Of a stretch of DNA of 64,000 nt, positions 35,364 to 47,800 are shown piece after piece (position 1 is the stretch's first letter; each line of letters opens with the position of its first letter). The DNA lies in NCBI GenBank assembly GCA_025617745.1, contig CM046857.1, positions 22,349,081-22,413,080 of the forward strand, in the 5' to 3' direction. The notes beneath the pieces are model-generated. The model saw nothing but the letters and a program-made list of their open reading frames with translations, searched no databases and was not told the origin of the DNA. The stretch is from Heliocidaris erythrogramma (lineage: Eukaryota > Echinodermata > Echinoidea > Camarodonta > Echinometridae). The position numbers were made by a program, and so were the translations under genes.

Positions 35364-35776
35364 ATGCGAATGACCCAGGTACCTACTGACAACTTTGAGG
35401 GCGACACTAGCATAATCAAATACAACAGGCATGGCACTTTACACTGCAGCAACAATGGGCATGATCCCGAATGGTTTCTTGCTTTCATACACTACACTCA
35501 ACGAATTAAACTATTACAGGGCTGAAAACAGAAGAAAACATTTGGGTATCACTTTCACACTGCAGCCGGATTCTTGGATATAAGACTCTCTCTCTCTTGG
35601 CTCCCTTTGATAGTTCATTCACAAAATGCTCAAATGAGCTCAATTTGCAGCTGCCATCCTCCAAATTGTAATAAAAAGTCCATATACTCCTGATTTGGCT
35701 TTCAACTCCATGACAGAAGGGATAGTTCATCTAGCGTTTGGCTCATCGATCCCCAAGGATGGAGGGCGGGGGGAGC

Positions 35777-35870
35777 CTATGCCTTGCTGTTCGACTGGTT
35801 GGCCTCCCTCACTGGGGCAAACCTCCTGGCCTGCTCCTTCACTTTCTTCTCATATTGCATCCGGTTTTGT
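35777..35870 (-). CDS. ube2i: UBC9 last coding exon 7 (residues 138-168, stop)
   Basis: The acceptor is ACTCTCCAG. It encodes the C-terminal helix [19 protein letters not shown], which aligns without gaps to residues 139-157 of the family. It then continues [11 protein letters not shown] to TAG (35779-35777). Vertebrate UBC9 ends one residue after FAP, so ten polar residues are extra. An alternative last exon with a shorter end was not seen. Confidence 0.93.
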
Positions 35871-38800
35871 CTGGAGAGTAAGTAAAGATGAAGATAAGTC
35901 ACAATATAGCTCAGAGGTCAAAATTGGGGTCACAACAGAAACTTGTTTCAATGATTGTTTAGATTTGTAATGAAAATGATATAGAATATTGAGAAATTAT
36001 AACATACCAAGTGCTGCAATGATTAAGACCATGTATGGATTGAAGTGTGTTTAAAAGATATCGTCAATAAAATTTAAAACTCTTATGTACAAAAATACTT
36101 GAAGTAGGCAAATGCACGGTAATTTGTGACCCGACGCCTCAAAACCTACAATAAGTCGCCAAAATTATTTTTTTTGTTTTATACATTTTCTGAAAATAGA
36201 GATTCTCAGCTTGCCAGTGGTATATCTTTTGCCTAGTTACTCAATGATACCACCTTTAAATATCACATTTAGAATCAGTATGTAACCAGCAATCAATAAC
36301 TCCTATTCAGAGAAAATGGCCATTTAAGTTCGGAACAAAAAGAGTGCTAAACCTTCGCTCTCCGTGTGCCCCCAAGTAAAACTGGGTATTCAAATGGCCA
36401 TAGCAACCGGTATGAATGGATTATCAGATTAGGTTGAATTTTGACACACTGCTCCAGGAGGACCTATTCATTACTCACTCCAAAAATCAATTTAATACCT
36501 TTGGAGGTAAAGTAGTAATTTGGCAATGAATGAAAGTATTACAAAAGCTCTCCAAACATTCATTAGCTCGACAGGTGAAAAAAAAAGAAGAGTCATTTTA
36601 AAGTAGATATTCAAAGAAAATCACAAATATGGCAATTAATGTATCACTAGAAACTGGGAAGCTTACAGATGGCAATCGTATAAGTTTTATGTCAACTGCG
36701 TATCTGGTGATTATAAAAACAACACAAATAAAAGCTCTTCTCAGCATCTGGAATATCCGAGGATTCGCCAGAAATATAGCGATGTTTTGATGTCGTCACA
36801 CTCGGGATCGATCCTGCTTAAGCAGACGACGTCCTATAATGAATGAACGTAATTGCAATGCAATTATTTATCAAATTATAAAGAGTTTGGTGTATTTAAA
36901 CATGACCTTATTTCACACCATTATAAAGGGAAAGTGAAACTGATTCTGATAGCTAAAACCGTTTGATTGTAAATACATAGGAGAAGCGTCAATGATCAAT
37001 GAAATAAACCCCACTTTCAAATTGAAAAGCCCTCCGAATAATAGCAGGATGGTATTCGTTCCCTCTTGAAACGCCGAACATGGCCCGGTGCAAGCAGCTG
37101 AAAATACAATGGCGTCTTATTTTGTTTACAAGTGACTGATTCCTTTATTTTTTTAACGCTGCATTTTTAATCAAAATAATACCATACACGAAGTTAAGAG
37201 TGAGGCAACAGACTAACATTAAGACTGACGCTAGTGAAGGAAGAGAAATAAGTGAAGAGGAGATGACAAAATAGGCTCTGAAAAATGTGTAAGATGTTAT
37301 GGGACATCGTCTGCTTAGACAGGACTGGTCCAGGGTGTGTCGTCACATATCTCAGCAGCGTTCGAGGAGCTCTTCAGCTGCTATATCGGGGGCTGTATTT
37401 TACCGTTTTATAATTGATAATAATCATTACTTCAAATGTTTCCAAGCGTTGAATTTGGATAACCTTGTTTAATTTATGCCATCTATGCAATAATAAGTAT
37501 TAAGCCAATATTTAAAATCATTAACGTTCTACTTTAAAATGCCCCCAAAACTTGAATTACGACTCACAAACTTCAGACATGATAGAATGATAATGAAACT
37601 ACCCATTTCTATCAAAAACAGAAAATCGACTGATCCAAGCAAATTTACTATTTTGGCCTGTTTGCTACGTTGTGGTCCGTGCAACTTATTGTAGGTTTTG
37701 AGGCGGCGGGTCACATTTGTCCTGTGCATTACTGACATCAGACTTTTTAGTATACTCCATGATTCTATCAAGGTCACAGCCCTACTTGACGTGGATAAGA
37801 CCACATAACGATGAAAAGGACACTTGTGGTGTTCACTTTTGTTTTATGTTTCTTTTTTTCCTGGTACTTAGTCTTAGTACTGATAGGACAGTTTAAAAGA
37901 CCAAATTCCTTGGACTTGCCCAAAATATCATGTGACTGTTCCTTTCATTTCACTCCCTTCTGCTGGGCAGATGAGGATATACAGAAGAAAAAGATGGAAA
38001 ACAATTGTCGGTAAGCATAATAAAATAACACTACTTACGAGTATATTGTGTAGGCTTCTGCCTGGGCTGGGTCATTGATGTTAGGATCATTTAGTAAGTC
38101 CTGGATGCCAAGCAAAATCTGAAGAAATGGACAGAAAAGATACATAATAACAATGGCAAGAGAATACATATTAATCAAGGTAGAATCATCCATGATCCTC
38201 AAACTAAATAAATATACATGACTGTACGACAGTTGTCTATAAATTTATATTCAACTAGAAATGTTCATTGCCGCGCAATGCGAATGTATCCCCCGGCAGC
38301 GATTCGAAGGAGGGACAAAGAACCTCCCCCCTCCCCTCATTCAAACAAAAGAATGGAGTAGAGATTGCCGCCAGTGGCCTGGACTATTGTCAATATTTGG
38401 AGCAGCATCACCAAAACAATGTGTGTAGATTAGAGTATAATGCATCTCTATAGAAAATTCGAAAGAAATCTGTCAAGAAATGTGACCTCAGAGCGCACGC
38501 AAGATATCCACTAAAATATGACCTTTGACCCTATGAAAAAAGGAACACTGGGGACAGCACCACCAAAACCTGTACAGGTCTAGAGTAATCTATGATGGAC
38601 CTCCATACAAAATCTGAAAGAAATCAGTCAACAAATGTGTCCTCCAGAATGCATGCAACCAAAATATGACATTTGACCCTATAACAAGCGGAGCACTGTG
38701 GGCAGCATCAGCAAACACTAAAGATGTGTAGATTTCACTAAGACACACCTCCATATAAAATTTGAAAGAAATCCGTCAAGAAAGGTGGAAGTTAGAGCGC

Positions 38801-41800
38801 ACAAAAGAGATATGACCTTTGACCCTATAAAGGACGGAACAATGAGGGCAGCATCACCAAAAAGTAAAGATGTGTAGATTATACCAAGTTACATCTCCAT
38901 ACAAAATTTGAAAGAAATCCATCACGAAATGTGGCCTGCAGAGTGCACTCATGCCATCCTCCAAAGTATGACCTTTGACCCTATAAAAGACGGGACACTG
39001 GTGGCAGCATCACCAAAAACTATAGGTTTTTAGATTACACCAAGAGACACCTTCATGCAAAATTTGAACGAAATCTGTCAAATGCAGAAGTAAAAATGCA
39101 AGAAATGGAGAAATGACCTTTGACCCTATAAAGGCCGGAACAATGAGGGCAGCATCACCAAAAAGTAAAGATGTGTAGATTATACCAAGTTACATCTCCA
39201 TGGAAAATTTGAAAGAATCCATTAAGAAATGTGGCCTACAGAGTGCACTCACACCATTCTCCAAAGTATGGCCTTTGACCCTATAAAAGATGGGACACTG
39301 GTGGCAGCATCACCAAAAACTAGAAGTTTTTAGATTACACCAAGAGACACCTTCATGCAAAATTTGAATGAAATCCGTTGAGAAATGTGACCGAGAAATG
39401 TGACCGCCAGAGCACACACAAGAGTGCACACTAAGCCTGAGTCATATTGAATATTTCATAATCCGGGATTCGACGGCTTTGATTCGATCGAATACCGGTG
39501 CATCGATTAATGATGGGCGGTGAAAACAGAGTTGCACACAGTTGCACGCAGTGCATGCACCATGCACCGGTGACCGGTCCGCTGGCATATGTATGGGCTC
39601 TCGCTGCTCGACATTAACGATAGCCCGCTAGTCAATGGCTAGTAAAAATCACAGCGGACGAGCCAAAATCTTAAGTTTCTATTCCGTATGGCTAGCCAAA
39701 ATATCACTCTAGTGTCGCACGAAGCGATGCTCGTTGTCGACACACCCGACAATGATTCAAATTCAAAGAATTAATAATCTTCCTTTTTCTTTGGAGAGCT
39801 GAATGGAACACGTTTGTTCGATGCAAAAAAAAAAAACAATACGAAATAAACTTTTCGTCGCTCATGACTCGTCCTTCGCGAGCGAATTAGCCAAAGTTAG
39901 CCAACAGTTTGAACTTTGAAGTCGCCTTCACGTTCTCTGCTAGTATATATGCTGTACGTTACGGAGTTTCTTTTTTTATTTGCTTTTTTCATGGTGGCTA
40001 CGGTAGTCAAAAATCTGGCGGACTACAAATCGATGCACCGGATTTGCCAAAACAAATTCGGGATTCGATGTCTTCGATCGAACACCGGCTAACCATTTGA
40101 TTCGACTCAGGCTTAGTACACACAAGACATTTATTAAAATATGACCTTTGACCCTATAAAAGACGGAACACTGGAGGCAGCATCACCAAAATCTATAGGT
40201 TTCTAGATTATACCAAGAGACACCTTCATGCAAAATTGAACAAAATCCGTTGAGAAATGTGAACGCTAGAGTGCACACAAACTATCCCCAAAAATATGGC
40301 CTTTTACCCTATAAAAGACGGCACACTGAGAGCAGCATCACCAGAAATTATAGGTGTCTACATTTTACCAAGATACACCTCCATACAAAGTTTGAAAGAA
40401 ATCCATCGAGAATGTGACCACTAGAGGCTCTAGCGCACACAAGAATGTGAAGCGGCTGAACGCTGCTGAATCCAAAGTATCCTGCGGGGGATACAATTAG
40501 CAATAATCTGTAATACCCCTTCAGGTATGATATTATGGGCTTCTTTGAGATACACTACCCAACCTTTTAGCAAAATTTCATATTTTTCATCATGCTACAG
40601 CCAAGTTTGGGGGTGGGGTGTTGGGGGGGGGGGTTGTCTGTAGTCAGTATACTATATATGAAACATGAACTTCAAATTTTGATGCTATAAAGAGATATCG
40701 CAAGTTGAAATACACTCCCAGTAAACAAAGTGACCTGTGGGAGACCAGTCAAAGCACCCGAATGAGCAAGCATAGAATAAGGGGCCGCATGGAACCGAAC
40801 ACGGTGTTGAGTTCTGCGTGAGAAGGTTCTATGCTTTCCTTCATTTTCTTCATAATCACAGAAGAATGCATGATTTGAATAAAATTGTGTACAGCTCCTT
40901 TTGAGATCTTATACAAGTTATAAAGAATATATAATATATTATATATATAATATATAATATATCACATTGAAATCAATTTCAGATTTAGATAAATGTCACA
41001 ATTTTGTATGGCCATCATGGTTTCTATAAAGCATTATATCAATTGTAATCAGACTTATCAGAGTAGAGTTTACCAATATTACTCGTTTTGTAGGCTTGTG
41101 CTTTTAGTACATTTTTGTAAGAAGTTTAACTGGAATTTTTCACAGTTCTTAAAGGGAGCGACAAGTCGCAATCTATGGGCGCTTTTACAGTTGGCTGCTC
41201 CTTTCTCTGGATCAAAGTTCAAAGCAACTTCAATTTATCGTGCGCAGCTAATAAAAGTTCGCACATTGACCCAAATTTGAGTAAACTAGATCGCGCGTTC
41301 TTTATTCCAGTATTTGAATCTCATTGGTCGGTTGCGTATGGAGGGATTCGAGTTAACGATCGCGCGAGGAATCCGGCAATAACATTCCTTCGGTAGCGCA
41401 CGATTGGACCTGATTGTATCCAAATTTCCCGGAGTCGGGCCAACTGGTCAGGCCCATGGATTAAGACTTGCCACTCCCTTTAAAGGGTTTACTCACTTTC
41501 ATTGGATACTGTATATGACACGGTAAAACTACAGCATTTTTTTTCTTCTCATGTGCATAGCAAGCGGCATGACGAGAAAATTAAACTATCTGCGCGTAAC
41601 AAAGACCCCTAAACATACTCGCTTATACCCCAGCCACACCAACAAGACCGTCAAGTACACCAGACTGACAACAGACTGAACAAAAAATTACATTATCCCC
41701 CAATGGCCCAAAATCAATCAGTTTAGAGACGATTTGGAGTTGGTCTGGCAGTGTAACCGAGGTACAGGTATAATCTGTGTGTTATAAGATACAACTAGAA

Positions 41801-44800
41801 ATAACACTGAAGATGATGATTAATACCCCCGCCCCGTGACAACAGCCTTTCTTGACTTTTGGTCGAAAACTGAGGAAGTAGTTCGATCCGCAAGATTTTT
41901 CCCTGATTTACTGCCATAGATATGCTGTTTCCATGGCAACGCAGCTTCCGACACATCAAAAAAATATGTTGTACACATCTTCCCAGTAAGACCAATGTGT
42001 GTACCAAATTTCATGACTTTCGGTCAAAAACAGAGGAAGTAGTTCGATCCGCAAGGTGTTTCCTTGATTTTCTGCCATAAATATGCCGTTACCATGGCAA
42101 CGCAGATTCCGACTCATCCGAAAAATATGTCTTGCACATCTTCCCACCAAGACCAATGTGTGTACCAGATTTCATGACTTTCGGTCAAAAACTGAGGAAG
42201 TAGTTCGATCCGCAAGGTGTTTCCTTGATTTTCTGCCATAAATATGCCGTTACCATGGCAACGCAGATTCCGACTCATCCGAAAAATATGTCTTGCACAT
42301 CTTCCCACCAAGACCAATGTGTGTACCAAATTTCATGACTTTCGGTCAAAAACTGAGGAAGTAGTTCGATCCGCAAGATTTGCAACGGACCGACCGACCG
42401 ACCGACCGACCGCCCAACCATCGACTGATTCCTATATACCCCCTTCAAGCTTCGTTTGGCGGGGGTATAAAATGTGAGGTGCACTGTGCACCACCCTTGT
42501 GTAATTTTATTTTGTCACTGCATTCTTTTTTGAGGCGGTGTATCTCATCACATGGTGCCAGTGCTTTATGGAGAATGCCTCCGGGAAACCATAAATAATC
42601 TAAAACCTAACACTTTACACAGTAGGCACAATGGGCCATGCACTTCTCTGCATCTAGTCTACATGCTACATACGTTTTTGCCATGCCCGCAGGAGTTATT
42701 GGACATGTCCAAGAGAAGTAGCGTGTGGCCACGATTTTTTGATGAACGCAGGTGACATGCCCAGTTGTTGTACTCCTTGCACAGATCGCAATGGCTTCTT
42801 GTGAACATCACACAAGCTGCAGAGCTCTCACAGAGGCATGTGGTGCCATACACAGTTGTACAGAGCAGAACCACAACGCAGGACAGTTGCATAACACCTG
42901 AAAAGGGCTTGTACATGTATGTTCACCTCCTGGGTCCTTGCCGGTAGGAGGGAGGCATGTTTGAGAGGAAGGAGTAAAGACAACCAAAAGGGACCGCAAG
43001 AAGGACATATGAATCACAGGAATAAGCCAGTTCGGGGTTAGCGCATGGTACAAATGACCCCAAATATCCACAGATATTTTAGACATGTAGGGTCCCTTTA
43101 TGTGCACTCCAGAAAAATAACTCTGGGAGTGATAGAGGTGCCTCATGAATAGCTTTTGTTTCCCCCTTTAAAAAGAATACTTCCACCTGGATATCATGGA
43201 ATGCACCATTAGTGCATGATTGTATAACGATTACATGACATTCATGAGCACATATCGAATATTAGTGTCAGTGGGTTTTAGAATTTGGTACAGATGACCT
43301 TTATCTGCTCATGCTCAGATTGCATCTCCGAAGTGGCTTATTGGCCTACAACCCGACCACAGCTGCAGACACGCATGTGTAAAAGAGACGCAGGGTGAGT
43401 TGTGACCATAGCATTACCTGTTTAATTGTAACAGCAGGTCTCCAGTCTTTATCCTCATCCAGCAGAGAGAGACACACCGTGCCTGACGGGTATACATTCG
43501 GATGGAACAAAGGGGGGTCAAATTTACCTGCAAGTGGATTAAAAAAAACATAATAGATTTCTTCAGCATCAAGTTAAGTTCAAGATATGTATGCATAAAA
43601 ACTGACTTAACCCTAATAGAGCCGGGTTATTTAGACCCATCTCACAGCAGGGGGGGGGGGGCTGATTCCGCCCCCCCCTAAGATCTCGGCCGTCCACCGC
43701 GCATTCGCAACGAAAATCGGCACACACGTCACCGACCACGTAATCTACAAAACTGTATAGTCAATTTCTCCGAAAAATGTCACAACTAATTAATTATGCT
43801 AATTTATGCATAAAATTAATGGTTTGCTCTAATTAATTAAATAAAGCCCCAAAACTTTTTTGTATACAGACTCTTTGTCAGATTCTGATCAAATAAACCA
43901 AAAAAAAATTCGGTAAAATCCTTTTTTTCTTATGTATTTTATTGTTTTTTTAATTTCTTATTTCTTTGTTTTTCGACTTTTTGTTTTTTATTGTTTTTTC
44001 GATGGAATTCGTCGGCGACACTATTTTAATCATAAACAACATAAAATTAATTGTTTTTAAATAGTAAAAGTAAAAATAATGAAACATTCATGAATTTTAG
44101 CTGGAAACACAATTTGCATTGGATTTGTACACGAAATCACGTTTTTGAGCAATTTTGGGTCTGACATGCACTTACGAAATGTTGCGTAACTCTGGAACCA
44201 CACGCGCGGACATCACAAATTTGGTCTCAAAAGTTGCGCAAGACTTGAAAGAAAAAAGTAGTGAAGCGGCGTGGTGACTGCTTTTCGCGACGCGAACATA
44301 TTACGCGAAACGTCGAGGGGGGGGGGGCGGAATCCGCCCCCCCCCCGGTCCTATTAGGGTTAAAGGAGAAGGTTGAGTTAAGGTAAAGATAAACCCAATT
44401 TGTGACCTTTCTCTTTCTTTTTATCATAATTAATTTGGAGGAAATTTATTGTAGAAATGTCCCCTGAAAAGGATTGCTCCTCAAATGCCCTCATATTCGA
44501 AATATACAAAAAAACTAGATGAATGGAATTTATGCCTCCGCCATCACCAGATTGGAAATGTATGGCATACATGTACACTCTAAAAAGGATTGGTCCAACA
44601 AAATTACAAATCTTTTCACTTAAAAAGCACAGGAGACAGAAAATTTATTTCATTTCATTTTCATCCCGTACAAATAAAAAACTTACCATTGATAACTTAC
44701 AATCATCAAATACACCAAGGAAATAGATATTTTATAGCAAATAGATATTTTATAGCAAATAGATCGCTGTCCCCTTGAAATTTCTAAAATAGGTAGGCCT

Positions 44801-47800
44801 AGACTCCATACATCACGAATCATTTTTATGTATATAATGACCTCTATGACCTTTGAACTTTGACCTTGAGACACTAAAATCTAATCAGTTCATTGTCCCT
44901 CACATATGCATACATGGGCCAAGTTAGAGGTTGATCCGTCAAATAGTCTGAAGTTATTGCGAGAACGAACCATTTTTATGTACATTACGATTTACGACGC
45001 CTCTGACCTTTGACCTTTGACCTTGAGACCCTAAAATCTAATCAGTTCATCATCCCTCCCATATGCAAACATGGGCCAGGTTAGAAGCTGATCTGTCAGT
45101 TCTTCATTTATCGTGAGAACTAACCATTTTATGTATATAATTACCTCTGTGACCTGTGACCTTTGACCTTTGACCTTGAGACCCCAAAATCTAATCAGTT
45201 CATCGTCCCTCCCATATGAATACGGCCAAGTTAGAAGCTGATCCGTCAAACAGTTCTGAAGTTATTGCGAGAACGAACCATTTTTATGTACATAATTACC
45301 GCTGTGACCTTTGAACTTTGACCTTGAGACCCCAAAATCTAATCAGTTCATCGTCCCTCCCATATGCATACATGGGCCAAGTTACAACTGATCCAAAAAG
45401 CAGTTTTGAAGTTATCGCGAAAACGAAAAGGGGATGGACGGACGGACGACCCGAAAACATAATGCCTCCTGCTACCACCTACGGTGGGCGGAGGCATAAA
45501 AATAGCGAAGTGTTTTGGACGAAGCATTCATGCCCCACTTTGACCTTGAACTTTGACCTTGAGACACTAAAATCTAATCAGTTCATTGTCCCTCACATAT
45601 GCATACATGGGCCAAGTTAGAGGTTGATCCGTCAAATAGTCTGAAGTTACATAATTACCGCTGTGACCTTCGAACTTTGACCTTGAGACCCCAAAATCTA
45701 ATCAGTTCATCGTCCCTCCCATATGCATACATGGGCCAAGTTACAAACTGATCCAAAAAGCAGTTTTGAAGTTATCGCGAAAACGAAAAGGGGACGGACG
45801 GACGGACGACCCGAAAAGCATTCATGCACCACTTTTGTGTAGTCTCATATACACATTTTTGTGTGCAGTGTATGTGACTTGCAGCAATATTGAGTCAACT
45901 GTTTATCATTCTAAAAATAATGTTATCTCCTGACCATAACTCTTTACAGTCAAGATATACAAATTGACTTATTTCACAAGTTTCAATTACGTAAGATGAC
46001 AAACTTGAATTGCCTCGAGGCCAACCAAATGTGCAACCTCCTTCAAATGGGGCGTTCTTCAAATCTTTCATATGAAACCAAAATGAGAAATTATGTCCAT
46101 CACTAATGTTTTTCCATTACAAGTACTCAACATTCTCTATAGAAACAATGTGACATGGTTTTGCAAATTTGCTTTTTATTGTAGTAAGCCACGTGCACAT
46201 AGATATAATTTAAAAAGGACTTTAATTAATTGATCACAGGTAACATATAGTATACAGACTTTCACTAAGAGAACTTGTTACAAACTTTGAACAAAGTTTG
46301 CAATATCCACGATAGCATAGAAGAACCAAATGGTTTGTATAGGCCTACATGTACAAGTAATCTGTCAGAGCATGTGTTTGCTGCCTGTAATACATGTAAG
46401 GCCGTTGTTGCCAGTGATAATATATGGCTGCGATGGACATATTTAACAGGCAGTTGCCTTGAGCTGACTAGAAGTGGTGTCGTGGTCCTATACGTCACCG
46501 TACTGTGGATCATACACTTTGGCAAGACATTAATCTACATTTGCCACTCTCCACCCAGGTGTAGTAAATGTAGGAACTTGTGCCTTGAATGCGTTCAGCA
46601 CCTTAGGGCAGCTGGGCTAAACCCAGAGTAACAAGATGAATGCGACTGTGTCTCCTATATGCCTCCGCCTAAATTCAGTTGATGGCTCAAACTCTTCTAG
46701 AAATATTTGATAACGAGGCTAAAAACCAGTAATTTCATGTAATTTTATGTAAATTGACCTCTGTGACCTCTGACCTTTGACCTACTTACCCCAAAATCTA
46801 ATCAGTTCATCTTTCTATGGGTATGCATACTGGTACCAAGTTTGAAGTTCTCACATCAGATAGTTCTTGAGATATCGCGGTAACGGTGCTAAAAACCAGT
46901 AATTCCATGTAATTTCATGTAAATTGACCTCTGTGACCTCTGACCTTTGACCTACTTACCCCAAAATCTAATCAGTTCATCTTTCTATGGGGATACATAC
47001 TGGTACCAAGTTTGAAGTTCTCACCTCAGATAGTTCGAGATACCGCGGTAACGGTGCTAAAAACCAGTAATTCCATGTAATTTCATGTAAATTGACCTCT
47101 GTGACCTCTGAACTTTGACCTACCTACCCCAAAATCTAATCAGTTCATCTTTCTATGGGGATACATACTGGTACCAAGTTTGAAGTTCTCACCTCAAACA
47201 GTTCTTGAGATATCGCGGTAACGGTGCTAAAAACCAAGAATTTCATGTAATTTCATGTAAATTGACCTCTGACCTTTGACCTCCTTACCCCAAAATCTAA
47301 TCAGTTCATTTTTCTATGGGGATACATACTGGTACCAAGTTTGAAGTTCTCACCTCAGATAGTTCTTGAGATATCGTGGTAACGGTGCTAAAAACCAAGA
47401 ATTTTTATGTAATTTCATGTAAATTGACCTCTGTGACCTCTGACCTTTGACCTACTTACCCCAAAATCTAATCAGTTCATCTTCGTATAGGGAAACATAC
47501 TAGTACCAAGTTTGAAGTTCTTACCTCAAATGATTCTTCAGATATCGTGGTAACGGTGCTAAAAACCAAGAATTTTTATGTAATTTCATGTAAATTGACC
47601 TCTGTGACCTCTGACCTTTGACCTACTTACCCCAAAATCTAATCAGTTCATCTTCGTACGGGGATACATACTAGTACCAAGTTTGAGGTTCCTACCTCAA
47701 ATGATTCTTCAGATATCGCGGTAACGAGAAGTGGGACGGACGGACGGACGGACAACCCGAAAACATAATGCCTCCGGCACCCACCTTCGGTGGGCGGAGG

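Larger units (their letters stand above)
33964..35776 (-). other. Probable UBC9 3' UTR
   Basis: Minus-strand sequence after the stop. The first canonical AATAAA on this strand is at 33969-33964, giving a possible 3' UTR of about 1.8 kb. It would contain the CAGGGCCC-type MITE at 35202-35363, the G-rich tract at 34853-34936 and the hairpin at 34464-34530. A non-canonical signal nearer the stop cannot be excluded. Confidence 0.4.

Noticed and set aside
46275-46631. A 118-codon frame as a gene
   Set aside because: Its second half is the body of a tRNA-derived SINE.
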